Below, one piece after another: positions 17,732 to 26,224 of a DNA stretch of 64,000 nucleotides. Below the pieces are notes generated by a model. That model searched no databases and was not told the origin of the DNA. It worked only from the letters and a program-made list of their open reading frames with translations. How positions within the stretch are numbered: position 1 is the first letter of the stretch; the number at the start of each line of letters is the position of its first letter. The DNA is taken from the NCBI GenBank assembly GCA_036402115.1, contig DASWTM010000021.1:1-64000 (forward strand). Direction: 5' to 3'. The translations under genes and the position numbers were made by a program. The stretch is from Chryseosolibacter sp036402115. Its GTDB lineage: Bacteria; Bacteroidota; Bacteroidia; Cytophagales; Cyclobacteriaceae.

Positions 17732-18315
17732 TGGAAGGAAAAACCAACTACTTCGCTGATCGCACAGCTGTTATCGACTCCGGTACCACGATCGGTGCGG
17801 GGACAAAAATCTGGCACTTTTCCCATATCATGGCAGGAAGTGTCATTGGAGAGAATTGCAACATTGGACAGAATGTTGTCATTTCACCGCAGGTGATACT
17901 CGGTAAGAATGTTAAAGTACAAAACAACGTCTCCATCTATACCGGTGTGATATGCGAAGATGATGTATTCCTCGGGCCGTCCATGGTCTTTACTAATGTA
18001 GTTAATCCGCGCAGTGCCATTAATCGCAGAGGTCAATATGCCAAAACCCTGGTGCAGAAAGGCGCAACGATTGGAGCCAATGCAACAATTGTCTGCGGCA
18101 ATAACATCGGCAAGTATGCTTTTATTGGAGCCGGAGCAGTTGTCACCAAAGATGTCCCTGACTACGCGCTCGTTGTTGGGAATCCTGCCCGGCACATCGG
18201 CTGGATGAGCGAATTTGGTCAGCGTCTGAATTTTAATTCCGAAGGCATTGCAGTCTGTGAGGAAAGCAATGAGTCCTACAGGCTACAAAACGGATCGGTT
18301 ACTAAAGTCAGTTAA
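17731..18315 (+). CDS. WbpD-like UDP-amino-sugar N-acetyltransferase
   Basis: A 194-residue left-handed beta-helix acyltransferase. Imperfect hexapeptide repeats run through most of the chain (IGAGTKIWHF, IGENCNIGQN, IGANATIVCG, IGAGAVVTKDV), ending with VVGNPARHIGWMSEFG. This matches WbpD and WlbB, which acetylate the C3 amino group of UDP-GlcNAc3NA to give UDP-GlcNAc(3NAc)A. The start overlaps the stop of the WbpE-like gene. The 3' end overlaps the convergent GT-C gene by 8 nt, leaving no room for a terminator. Confidence 0.88.
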   Translation: MEGKTNYFADRTAVIDSGTTIGAGTKIWHFSHIMAGSVIGENCNIGQNVVISPQVILGKNVKVQNNVSIYTGVICEDDVFLGPSMVFTNVVNPRSAINRRGQYAKTLVQKGATIGANATIVCGNNIGKYAFIGAGAVVTKDVPDYALVVGNPARHIGWMSEFGQRLNFNSEGIAVCEESNESYRLQNGSVTKVS

Positions 18316-19714
18316 CCAGTTTATACACCCGGAAGGTGTCGGAATCGTAGCTTATGGGGTAATGAAGGTTTACATCCCCATACAGTTTCTTTGCAACCAC
18401 CAGGAATTTTGCTCCACGATTTATTTTGTCCGTGAGGTATTCAGAAGTGAAGTCGCTGTTCGGGCCAGTCCATCCGCGTCTGTGAGCGAAATACATGAAC
18501 GTAGGGTTGCCAGGTTCTCCGTTTACAATAATCAAATCATTGCGTTTTGAAAGTGTGTCAAGTATTGCTTCGATGCCGGCCAGCGATGCAAATGGTTCTT
18601 TGATACGGAAGTCGGAGAACTGGTCGCCAACACTTTCAGCGCAAATGACTACGATTACTAACGTAGATGCTTTTCGGAAAGGGAGCTGATCCACACCGCA
18701 GGCAACAAGGAATGTGAAGGCCGGAATCATCGTTAGGATATAGTAGTGATCTCCAACCATGTAGGAACCGGTCCTTGCGATCATCGTCAGGTAAGATAGA
18801 AAAGGCAAGCTAAAAATTCCGAGTATAAGCCATTGTTTTCGGGCAACAAGAACCACGAGTGAAACCACGAACGCAACGGCTCCAACGTATTTTAATGGCG
18901 ATACGAATAGGCGTCTCAGTACAGCCTTCCAGTCGCGAACGATATTTTCAAATCCTTGTTCATATGACATGCCCATAAAGAAGTGGGCACCGGAACCATG
19001 CATTGCATTCAGGTGGGGAACCCACCAGAAGTACCACGCCACAACCAGGCAAAAGATCAATGCCGAGGCAAGTGACAAGATCAATTTGCGCTGAAGAGCG
19101 ATCGTCTTGTCTAAGAGCGGAAGTGCAAGTACCGTAAGCAATGATGCCGCGATAATTTTCGACAGACATCCCAATGAGCCAAGTAATACGAATAGCAGGA
19201 GGTGAACAATCTTTCCTTCGAAGAGATATCGAAGAGCGTAATACAACGCTATGATACAGAGCGAGGCTGCAAACACGTCCGGAATGATTTTACGGCTATA
19301 GGAAAACCAGAATGACGACATGAGTAAAATCGTTGAAGTCAACGCCAGGGTTTCACTGAAGCGCATGCGGATAACGTTGAAAAAATAGAACGCACCAATC
19401 GATGAGAAGAGCAATACGATAAGCCTGCCATACCAATGGTCGTAACCGAATAGTACGGAACACAGGTAAATCAAATAATTCAGCAAAGGAAATTCAGATC
19501 CGGCTATTCCGCTTTTGTCACCAGCAAGGTCGATCCTTGGATAGAAAATGTTTGCATCGATCTCATAGAAATTCCGTGCGATTGCTGCGCCATCGGTTTG
19601 TCTCCAGCTGTGAGCAAGTTCAAGGGGTGGAGACGTAATGGCGTACAGGCGCGCCACGAAGAAAAGTACAATCCAGAAACGTACATCTTTCAGCAGGGGC
19701 CAGCGTTCAGTCAT
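18308..19714 (-). CDS. GT-C family integral membrane glycosyltransferase (ArnT/GT39-like), copy 1
   Basis: A 468-residue membrane protein with about ten to twelve helices, then a short soluble C-terminal domain of about 100 residues. The first extracytoplasmic loop carries RQTD-x4-ARNF, with an Asp in the place used by polyprenyl-phosphate-dependent GT-C enzymes. By analogy it would transfer a sugar from a lipid carrier on the periplasmic side. It is clearly paralogous to the gene at 20659: both share RQTD, AGxKSGIxGSEFP, DxWYGRLI and AHRRGW. The frame opens at a TTG at 19750, but the ATG at 19714 is preferred. Substrate and acceptor are unknown. Confidence 0.8.
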   Translation of the reverse strand: MTERWPLLKDVRFWIVLFFVARLYAITSPPLELAHSWRQTDGAAIARNFYEIDANIFYPRIDLAGDKSGIAGSEFPLLNYLIYLCSVLFGYDHWYGRLIVLLFSSIGAFYFFNVIRMRFSETLALTSTILLMSSFWFSYSRKIIPDVFAASLCIIALYYALRYLFEGKIVHLLLFVLLGSLGCLSKIIAASLLTVLALPLLDKTIALQRKLILSLASALIFCLVVAWYFWWVPHLNAMHGSGAHFFMGMSYEQGFENIVRDWKAVLRRLFVSPLKYVGAVAFVVSLVVLVARKQWLILGIFSLPFLSYLTMIARTGSYMVGDHYYILTMIPAFTFLVACGVDQLPFRKASTLVIVVICAESVGDQFSDFRIKEPFASLAGIEAILDTLSKRNDLIIVNGEPGNPTFMYFAHRRGWTGPNSDFTSEYLTDKINRGAKFLVVAKKLYGDVNLHYPISYDSDTFRVYKLVN

Positions 19715-19776
19715 ATGCCAGGTTGAGGTTATGCGGTTCTCAGGTGACAAATATAAAAAGTGTAGATACTTAAAAT

Positions 19777-20505
19777 CTATTTAGTGATTTTTGGATGCTC
19801 GAACACATAACTCGTCCGGCCGGGATGCATCGTCAATCCCTTCACCTCTGTGCAGGACAATAAGAGAGACGCGCCAATTTGTTCCATATCGGAAGATGAA
19901 AGTGCCAGTAGTTGCGTTTCTTTCGAGATGTCGCGGTAATTTGAAGTGAAGATATGGGTTAAGAATTTGCCAAGCGCCAGAAGTCGGAACCGCAGAAAGC
20001 TGTGAAGGAGCAGCGCTACACCATCGGACATTCGTGAGCCGGTTGGCTGAATTACATCGGCAACTACCATCTTCCCTTCGCATGACAAATAGCCTGCGAG
20101 TAGTTTAAGCAGGGTTTGAAGTTCGTGCACACTTGGAAAGTATTGCGATATGCTGAGCAGGATGATGTAGTCAAATTTTTTTTCGCCAACCAGTTCGGTG
20201 TCTAAGATGATGCGATTTTTTTCTACATCTTCTGTCACAACAATAAACTTTCCGGATGGAAATTTTTCCCTACACTCGCGGATAAACTCTTCGTTAATGT
20301 CTGCTCCAGTCAGTTTAATTTGTTTGTCAGCAAGGTACTCAGCCATAAACCCTGGCCCGCAACCATAATCGAAAATCGCGTCCGTGGATTTCAATGAATA
20401 CTGGCGATCCATCTTCTTAATAAAATATGATGTGCTGAGCTTCATGATCTCGTGCGTAGATGAATCCTGTTTTTTCCAGAAGTTACTCCATACGGTTGCT
20501 GTCAT
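19777..20505 (-). CDS. Class I SAM-dependent methyltransferase
   Basis: A 242-residue protein with the Rossmann SAM-binding motif I FDYGCGPGFMAEYLA (about residues 44-58), an acidic residue after the second strand (LTGADINEEF), and a motif IV-like YIILLSISQYFP. The C-terminal third contains a hydrophobic helical stretch. It is transcribed in the same direction as, and just upstream of, the GT-C gene at 18308, so it may act on the same product. The substrate cannot be inferred. Confidence 0.75.
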   Translation of the reverse strand: MTATVWSNFWKKQDSSTHEIMKLSTSYFIKKMDRQYSLKSTDAIFDYGCGPGFMAEYLADKQIKLTGADINEEFIRECREKFPSGKFIVVTEDVEKNRIILDTELVGEKKFDYIILLSISQYFPSVHELQTLLKLLAGYLSCEGKMVVADVIQPTGSRMSDGVALLLHSFLRFRLLALGKFLTHIFTSNYRDISKETQLLALSSSDMEQIGASLLLSCTEVKGLTMHPGRTSYVFEHPKITK

Positions 20506-20658
20506 GCCTCAATATATCTGTGAAAGGTATATGTTCATCTGAAAATGATCTGTTTTTTTGCTTTGCTTTTGATTTTTCGCTACTTGCGATTACATATTTA
20601 TGACCGGGCGACTGCGGATCGGTATGCTCACCGCGAGCGCTATTATCTCTGATAATCA

Positions 20659-22086
20659 ATGATTACTACTAACCGCTTTTTTAGTGTGAACCTGCTGAAG
20701 AAAGCCGAGTTCTGGATCATTCTGTTTTTCCTGCTTCGGCTTTACGGTATTATGCATCCTCCGCTGGAAGTGCTGCATAATATTCGGCAAACAGACACGC
20801 TCATGATCGCACGAAATTTTCATGAGCGCGACAACAGCATCTTTTTCCCGATGGCAGATGTTGCTGGCGAAAAATCAGGTATTGTAGGAAGTGAGTTCCC
20901 CATCTTTAATTATTTGATAGCGCTCGTTGCTGATCTCTTCGGTTTTGACGACTGGTACGGCAGGCTCATTAATCTGATTGTTTCTTCGCTCGGCATCTGG
21001 TTCTTTTATAAATTAATTCGGAAGTATTTTGGTGAGGCTGCCGGGTTCAATGCAGCTATCCTTCTCCTCGTTTCCCTTTGGCTCATCTATTCCCGTAAAA
21101 CGATGCCTGATACGTTTGCTGCGTCTTTGTGCATTATCAGCGTTTATTATGCAATGGAATTTCTAGACCACGGGAAGTGGCATCAGTTCATACTGTATTT
21201 CCTGCTGGGCGCTGCGGGTGCGTTAAGCAAAGTGTCTGCTATTCCAATCCTCTCGGTACTGGCCGTGCCGGTCTTCTTCGGATCGTTTATCACGCAAAGG
21301 AAAGTCGGACTTGTTGCAGCAGGCCTTGTCATTTTGTCGGCTGTCATTGGATGGTACTATTACTGGGTTCCCTACCTCAATGAGACTTACGGATACACGA
21401 TGTTTTTCATGGGGATGTCATTCGTTGACGGCATCAAGGACACATTCGTATACCTGCCTGACGTGCTTGCAAGGTTTTACGGCACAGCCTTAAAATACAC
21501 CGGCTTCGGTGCCTGGTGTGTCGGCATCACGCTTCTCGTGGTAAATAAAAAATGGTTACCACTTGCAATTTTTGGTGTACTGTTCTGCGCCCATTGGTTA
21601 GTCATTTTTAAGGTAGGTGGTACATTTGGGTCGAATGAATATTATGTACTCGTAGTTATCCCCGCGATGGCGTTTATTGCAGGTGTTGGTCTTGCCGAAA
21701 TCCGAAATCCGAAAATCGTAATGGCTATATTACTCGTGGTGGCGATTGAGGGCATCGCTAACCGCATTCACGACTTCCGGGTAAAAGAACCTATCCGCGT
21801 CATGCTGCAGCTTGAAGGCATCATGGATACAGTTTCAGACCGCACTGACCTTATCGCAATAAATGGACGAAAAGACGCCAACGGCACAGCGATGTTTTTT
21901 GCGCACAGACGTGGCTGGCTGGTGCATAATGATGACCTCCTCCTCGAGCATTACAGGAATGACCTGATTAATAAAGGCTGCAAATACTTCCTCATTGTAA
22001 AGTTAAGAGGCTGGGAAGGTGATTTGACACTGCCCTATGAAGAGGTTTATAATTCAGAAGCATTTAGGATTTACAAATGCAGATAA
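20659..22086 (+). CDS. GT-C family integral membrane glycosyltransferase (ArnT/GT39-like), copy 2
   Basis: A 475-residue polytopic membrane protein paralogous to the product of 18308-19714. The first loop has HNIRQTDTLMIARNF with the candidate catalytic Asp near residue 46. Later motifs are GSEFPIFNYL, DDWYGRLINL and FFAHRRGW in the C-terminal soluble part. It overlaps the following GT2 gene by 10 nt, and a NodB-type deacetylase follows that. A GT-C enzyme, a GT2 and a deacetylase together resemble ArnT, ArnC and ArnD. I infer transfer of an undecaprenyl-phosphate-linked sugar in the periplasm; no substrate is identifiable. Confidence 0.82.
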   Translation: MITTNRFFSVNLLKKAEFWIILFFLLRLYGIMHPPLEVLHNIRQTDTLMIARNFHERDNSIFFPMADVAGEKSGIVGSEFPIFNYLIALVADLFGFDDWYGRLINLIVSSLGIWFFYKLIRKYFGEAAGFNAAILLLVSLWLIYSRKTMPDTFAASLCIISVYYAMEFLDHGKWHQFILYFLLGAAGALSKVSAIPILSVLAVPVFFGSFITQRKVGLVAAGLVILSAVIGWYYYWVPYLNETYGYTMFFMGMSFVDGIKDTFVYLPDVLARFYGTALKYTGFGAWCVGITLLVVNKKWLPLAIFGVLFCAHWLVIFKVGGTFGSNEYYVLVVIPAMAFIAGVGLAEIRNPKIVMAILLVVAIEGIANRIHDFRVKEPIRVMLQLEGIMDTVSDRTDLIAINGRKDANGTAMFFAHRRGWLVHNDDLLLEHYRNDLINKGCKYFLIVKLRGWEGDLTLPYEEVYNSEAFRIYKCR

Positions 22087-23081
22087 ATTTGGAAACAACC
22101 GGCACCGTGGCACTTGCACAAAAAAATCGCATTGTTTCATTTGTTATTCCCGTATGGAATGAGGCCGACAATATCGAAAAGCTGTATGCGGAATTAAAGA
22201 CTGTTCTTCCACGCGATCGCTATAACTACAATTTCATTTTTGTAGATGACGGAAGTACAGATCGGTCACTTGAGATTATCAAGCAACTTTCAACACGAGA
22301 TCCCGCTGTTTTTTATATTGAACTTTCACGAAACTTCGGCCATCAGTACGCATTGAAAGCAGGGCTGGACCGATCAGCGGGAGATGCAGTTATTTCTATG
22401 GACTGCGATTTGCAGCACCCGCCTGAAGTAGTGCTGCAATTGATCACCAAATGGGAGCAAGGGTTTGACATCGTTTACACTACGCGCGCTGAGGACAAAA
22501 ATCTTCCATGGTTGAAGCGAAAATCTTCATCTTTTTTTTACTCGTTGCTAAACTGGCTCTCGGATTTGAATTTAGAGCAAGGAACTGCGGACTTCCGGCT
22601 GATGAGTCGCAACGCCCTTGATGCGTTCATGCAGTTGAACGAAAGCGAATTGTTTATCAGAGGGCTGGTCAAGTGGTCAGGCTTTCGTCAAATCGCCATT
22701 GAATACATGCCACGAGGCCGCTATGCAGGAGAATCGAAGTATAGTATTAAGAAGATGCTTTCGCTTGCACTACGAGGTATCACTTCGTTTAGCGTGAAGC
22801 CCTTGCGCTTAATGGCATACCTCGGCATGATGTTGTTCCTTTTCTCATTAATCCTCATTCCTTATCCCATCATCAGCTATATGATGGGACGCGCAGTTTC
22901 CGGTTGGTCGTCACTAATGATCGTGACCATTTTCTTTGGAAGCCTGCAAATGTTAATGCTGGGAATTCTCGGGTTATACATTAGTAAAATCGCCATACAA
23001 TCAAAGCAACGACCGTTGTACTTTATCAGGGATACGAATTACGCTGTGCAGAGGAGAGAAGCGTTTGAAAAGATGCCATGA
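22077..23081 (+). CDS. GT2 polyprenyl-phosphate glycosyltransferase (DPM1/GtrB/ArnC-like)
   Basis: A 334-residue enzyme with an N-terminal GT-A domain: VIPVWNEADNIEKLY, then VDDGSTDRS, then MDCDLQHPPEV with the metal-binding DXD-like site. The RGRYAGESKYS motif typical of dolichyl-phosphate mannosyltransferase relatives follows. Two C-terminal membrane helices (about residues 240-305) match GtrB and ArnC. Such enzymes put a sugar on undecaprenyl phosphate at the cytoplasmic face. It overlaps the GT-C gene upstream (10 nt) and the deacetylase downstream (ATGA), so the three are probably one translational unit. Confidence 0.88.
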   Translation: MQINLETTGTVALAQKNRIVSFVIPVWNEADNIEKLYAELKTVLPRDRYNYNFIFVDDGSTDRSLEIIKQLSTRDPAVFYIELSRNFGHQYALKAGLDRSAGDAVISMDCDLQHPPEVVLQLITKWEQGFDIVYTTRAEDKNLPWLKRKSSSFFYSLLNWLSDLNLEQGTADFRLMSRNALDAFMQLNESELFIRGLVKWSGFRQIAIEYMPRGRYAGESKYSIKKMLSLALRGITSFSVKPLRLMAYLGMMLFLFSLILIPYPIISYMMGRAVSGWSSLMIVTIFFGSLQMLMLGILGLYISKIAIQSKQRPLYFIRDTNYAVQRREAFEKMP

Positions 23082-23860
23082 ACAGGATTTTGCTCTCATT
23101 TGACATCGAAGAATTTGATATGCCATTCGAATATGGCAAGCAGTTGCCGTTGAGTCAGCAAATTGAATGCTCACGGCTTGGTACCGCTGCAATTTTAGAC
23201 TTGCTGGCCGAGCAAAATGTCAAAGCAACTTTTTTCAGCACGGTTGTTTATGCCCAACATGCACAGGACCAGATTGCGCGCATTATTAATTCCGGGCACG
23301 AACTTGCATCGCATAGCTATTATCATTCACGGTTTGCGGTTGAAGACCTTCATGCTTCCCGGCTCGAACTTGAAAAAATAAGTGGGACTCCTGTGGTTGG
23401 CTTTCGCATGCCTCGGATGCAGCCCGTGTCAAACGAATTGCTGTATACAGCGGGATACGAATACAACTCTTCGCTGAATCCAACATATCTGCCGGGGCGA
23501 TACAATAATTTCTTTCAGCCGCGGCTGGTGCACCGCAAAAACAACCTCTTCATTGTGCCAGCATCTGTGACACCAATTCTGCGTATGCCGCTGTTTTGGC
23601 TTGCATTTCACAATTGTCCACTTAGCATCTACCAGGCAGCATGCGCCATAACCTTGAAAACTGACGGATATTTGAATTTATATTTCCACCCCTGGGAATT
23701 TATTGACCTTACCAATGCAGCATATGGATTGCCTTCGTATGTATCGAGGAATTCAGGAAGGCAGATGATCAATCGTTTTCGCGCCCTCTTGACCTGGCTT
23801 AAAAATAGAGATGCAGCGTTTAGTCGAATCAGTGAATTTGTCAGGGAATACAAAAACTGA
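23078..23860 (+). CDS. Polysaccharide deacetylase, NodB family (possibly ArnD-like)
   Basis: A 260-residue NodB-fold hydrolase without a signal peptide. The metal-site motif 1 appears as LSFDIEEFDMP with the expected acidic residues, and motif 2 as GHELASHSYYHS with two histidines. Motif 3 is GFRMPRMQPVS. The family removes N- or O-acyl groups from sugars. Cytoplasmic location and coupling to a GT2 and a GT-C enzyme recall ArnD, which deformylates an undecaprenyl-linked sugar. Its ATG overlaps the GT2 stop. The exact acyl group and sugar are unknown. Confidence 0.83.
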   Translation: MNRILLSFDIEEFDMPFEYGKQLPLSQQIECSRLGTAAILDLLAEQNVKATFFSTVVYAQHAQDQIARIINSGHELASHSYYHSRFAVEDLHASRLELEKISGTPVVGFRMPRMQPVSNELLYTAGYEYNSSLNPTYLPGRYNNFFQPRLVHRKNNLFIVPASVTPILRMPLFWLAFHNCPLSIYQAACAITLKTDGYLNLYFHPWEFIDLTNAAYGLPSYVSRNSGRQMINRFRALLTWLKNRDAAFSRISEFVREYKN

Positions 23861-23925
23861 TTGCGCTATCGTTCGATGAACCTGAATAATTGGCATAAAT
23901 TCGCCCTCAAAAATAGATTTGAAAG

Positions 23926-24825
23926 ATGAAGAGATTTGCGTTGATCGGTGCAGCCGGATACATTGCACCACGCCACATGAAGGCTATCAAAGAAACCGGA
24001 AACATACTGGTGGCCGCCCTTGACAAAACTGACAATGTAGGTATCCTCGACTCCTATTTTCCAACAGCTGATTTCTTCACGGAGTTTGAGCGGTTTGACC
24101 GTCATCTGGATAAACTAAAAAGACAAGGCAGTAAAGTTGATTATGTGAGTATTTGCTCACCGAATTACCTTCACGACTCTCACATACGGTTTGGATTACG
24201 TCATGGCGCCCATGCAATTTGCGAGAAACCGCTGGTACTCAATCCGTGGAATGCGGATGCCTTGCAGGAGATCGAAGCTGAAACCGGCCAAAAGGTTTAC
24301 ACCATTCTTCAGTTGCGGCTTCATCCTTCTATCATCGCACTTAGGGAACAAATTAAAAATGGGCCGGCAGATAAAATATATGATGTAAACCTGCAGTATG
24401 TGACTTCGAGAGGAAACTGGTACCATGTAAGCTGGAAGGGCGATCAATCGAAGTCGGGCGGCATTGCAACCAATATTGGCATTCACTTCTTTGACATGTT
24501 GATTTGGATCTTCGGAGATGTTAAATCACATGAGGTAAGCTCGATGAGTCAGAATTCTGCGCGCGGCTTTCTGGAACTCGAGCGCGCCCGGGTGAGATGG
24601 ATGTTGAGCATAGATGTGAATGACGTGCCTGAGGCGGTTCGGCAAAAAGGTGTCCGCACGTATCGATCATTGACGCTTGAGGAAAAGGAAATTGAGTTTT
24701 CCGAGGGATTCACCGATCTCCATACGAAAAGTTACCAGCAAATTCTTGCCGGCAATGGTTTTGGTATCCGGGAAGCGAGAAAATCGATTGATCTGGTTCA
24801 CGCCATTCGCAATAGCAAAATTTAG
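23926..24825 (+). CDS. Gfo/Idh/MocA oxidoreductase, WbpB/WlbA-like
   Basis: A 299-residue NAD-dependent oxidoreductase. The N-terminus AALIGAAGYIAPRHMKAIKE is the characteristic WbpB/WlbA form of the Rossmann motif (GAAGYIAPRH here). HAICEKPLVLNPWNADAL carries the catalytic-site Lys-Pro, and NIGIHFFDMLIWIFG the conserved His in the second domain. WbpB oxidises C3 of UDP-GlcNAcA before amination. Its three pathway partners are at 14307, 16610 and 17731, so the pathway is complete in the window but split by 5.6 kb of other genes. The note that recognition depends on the N-terminal motif applies; substrate is still inferred. Confidence 0.85.
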   Translation: MKRFALIGAAGYIAPRHMKAIKETGNILVAALDKTDNVGILDSYFPTADFFTEFERFDRHLDKLKRQGSKVDYVSICSPNYLHDSHIRFGLRHGAHAICEKPLVLNPWNADALQEIEAETGQKVYTILQLRLHPSIIALREQIKNGPADKIYDVNLQYVTSRGNWYHVSWKGDQSKSGGIATNIGIHFFDMLIWIFGDVKSHEVSSMSQNSARGFLELERARVRWMLSIDVNDVPEAVRQKGVRTYRSLTLEEKEIEFSEGFTDLHTKSYQQILAGNGFGIREARKSIDLVHAIRNSKI

Positions 24826-24826
24826 C

Positions 24827-24834
24827 TATTTTTG
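24827..24834 (+). promoter_or_regulatory. Candidate minus-7 box before the small ORF and O-antigen ligase
   Basis: TATTTTTG begins 2 nt after the stop of the WbpB-like gene. A TTCG at 24806-24809 lies 17 nt upstream and could be a weak minus-33 box. A start site here would give a leader of roughly 10-15 nt to the small ORF at 24852. Confidence 0.4.
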
Positions 24835-24851
24835 CGTCCCAAATCGATTGG

Positions 24852-24989
24852 ATGAAACGACCCCACACTCTCTGCCGTTCGCTGGTTAAAGCAGTTGACG
24901 GGAAAAATTTTGAAACGGTTTGCATACTTCAGGGTGTATGCACTGAGTTGGCTTCCTCATCCTTGCGTGATTTAGCGCAATCTCCATGA
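24852..24989 (+). CDS. Possible small protein of 45 residues
   Basis: An uninterrupted ATG-to-TGA frame of 45 codons fills the gap between the WbpB-like gene and the O-antigen ligase-like gene. Its stop overlaps the next ATG as ATGA, the same coupling seen between other genes of this cluster, and a promoter-like box stands 18 nt upstream of its start. The product is basic at the N-terminus (MKRPHTLCRSLVKAV) with three cysteines and no membrane helix. I recognise no family. It could be a leader that couples translation, a real small protein, or chance. Confidence 0.35.
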   Translation: MKRPHTLCRSLVKAVDGKNFETVCILQGVCTELASSSLRDLAQSP

Positions 24990-26224
24990 CCGAAATTCCT
25001 CAACATACGAATCCCTCCCGCGCTGAAATCACTCTTCAAGCAGTGCTAAAGATTGCATTGGCAGCGTACATTATGTGTCTGCCGTTGTCACCGCGAATCA
25101 GCAATTACACGTTAATTGCATTGGGTGTGTTAGCCCTCGGATTGGCGATTGTTTCCCGACAAAAGGTTAAGCCTTTGTCACCTGCTTTTTATTTTTTGGC
25201 TGCCGCTTATGTCGTTCGTGTCATTTCAATTTTCCATGCTGAGAATTTTCCAAATGCTGCGCTCGCACTGGAAATTGAATCAACGATGGTAGCGATCCCC
25301 CTCGTGTTCAGTTTACTGCCGCAGACGCGCACGTTTGTGCGGATAAGTGTATGGGGTTTTGCCGCGATGTGTTTTTTGACGATGGTGTACGCTTTTGTGC
25401 AATTAGGCATTTACCTGAACACAACCTCACCCTGGTCATTTGCTGAGTATAGCTACTTTCACTTCCATCCTAAATGGTTCTGGATCAACACACGGTACTT
25501 TGCGCAGAACATGTTGACATGGGATTACGCCCACTACTCTTTCCTGAGCCTCATGGTCATTTATGGGATTCACCTCATTTACGCACTGGATGCGAAAACA
25601 AAGGTTGAAAAGATTTTTCTCGTTATCTATTCACTGATAACGTTCCTTTTTATCGTGTACACCGGCTCGCGTATTGGTATGATCGTGCTTATCTGCTTGG
25701 CGCTTACTTATGCCTTTTTAGCGAAATCAGATTTACTTTTTCGCTACTGGCGGGCAGGCCTGGTGCTAATAGTTGGCAGCATTGTGGGCGCCATTGTCTT
25801 ATTCCTAAGCATAGGGAAAAGTCTCGATTACGTTCGTCATCATTTTCAATGGATGGCAGTGAAAGCGTTTCTTGAAAAACCTTTTTTCGGTTACGGAACG
25901 GCTTCGGGTAAGGAACTAATGAGGGATCCTGCTTTTGAAGAACAAATCGGGTATACCGTTAACCACCCGCATAACCAATTCCTCAGTGAGCTTTTGCAAT
26001 TTGGTGTGCTCGGGTCAATACCATTTTTCCTATTCATTGCCGCCCTGTTCAAACAATCACTTCACCAACGAAACACAGCCCTTCTTGCGCTGATGATTTC
26101 CTGTGTTTTGCTAATGTTAACTGAAAGTCCGCTTGCCTCAAACAAGGGCAGCATGCCTATGTTTACGGCCCTTTGCATTACCTTTTCTATCAGCCTTGTT
26201 TCGCATAAACGCAAGCAGGTATGA
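24986..26224 (+). CDS. O-antigen ligase/polymerase family membrane protein, copy 1
   Basis: A 412-residue protein with about eleven or twelve helices. A large extracytoplasmic loop lies near residues 290-340 and contains YGTASGKELM and NHPHNQFLSELLQFGVLG; the H-N-Q-F-L motif is typical of the Wzy_C/WaaL family. It could polymerise repeat units (Wzy) or ligate glycan to a lipid or protein (WaaL, PglL type); sequence alone does not decide. Its stop overlaps the flippase start by ATGA, which favours a Wzx/Wzy pairing. A second family member is at 41187. Confidence 0.82.
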   Translation: MTEIPQHTNPSRAEITLQAVLKIALAAYIMCLPLSPRISNYTLIALGVLALGLAIVSRQKVKPLSPAFYFLAAAYVVRVISIFHAENFPNAALALEIESTMVAIPLVFSLLPQTRTFVRISVWGFAAMCFLTMVYAFVQLGIYLNTTSPWSFAEYSYFHFHPKWFWINTRYFAQNMLTWDYAHYSFLSLMVIYGIHLIYALDAKTKVEKIFLVIYSLITFLFIVYTGSRIGMIVLICLALTYAFLAKSDLLFRYWRAGLVLIVGSIVGAIVLFLSIGKSLDYVRHHFQWMAVKAFLEKPFFGYGTASGKELMRDPAFEEQIGYTVNHPHNQFLSELLQFGVLGSIPFFLFIAALFKQSLHQRNTALLALMISCVLLMLTESPLASNKGSMPMFTALCITFSISLVSHKRKQV

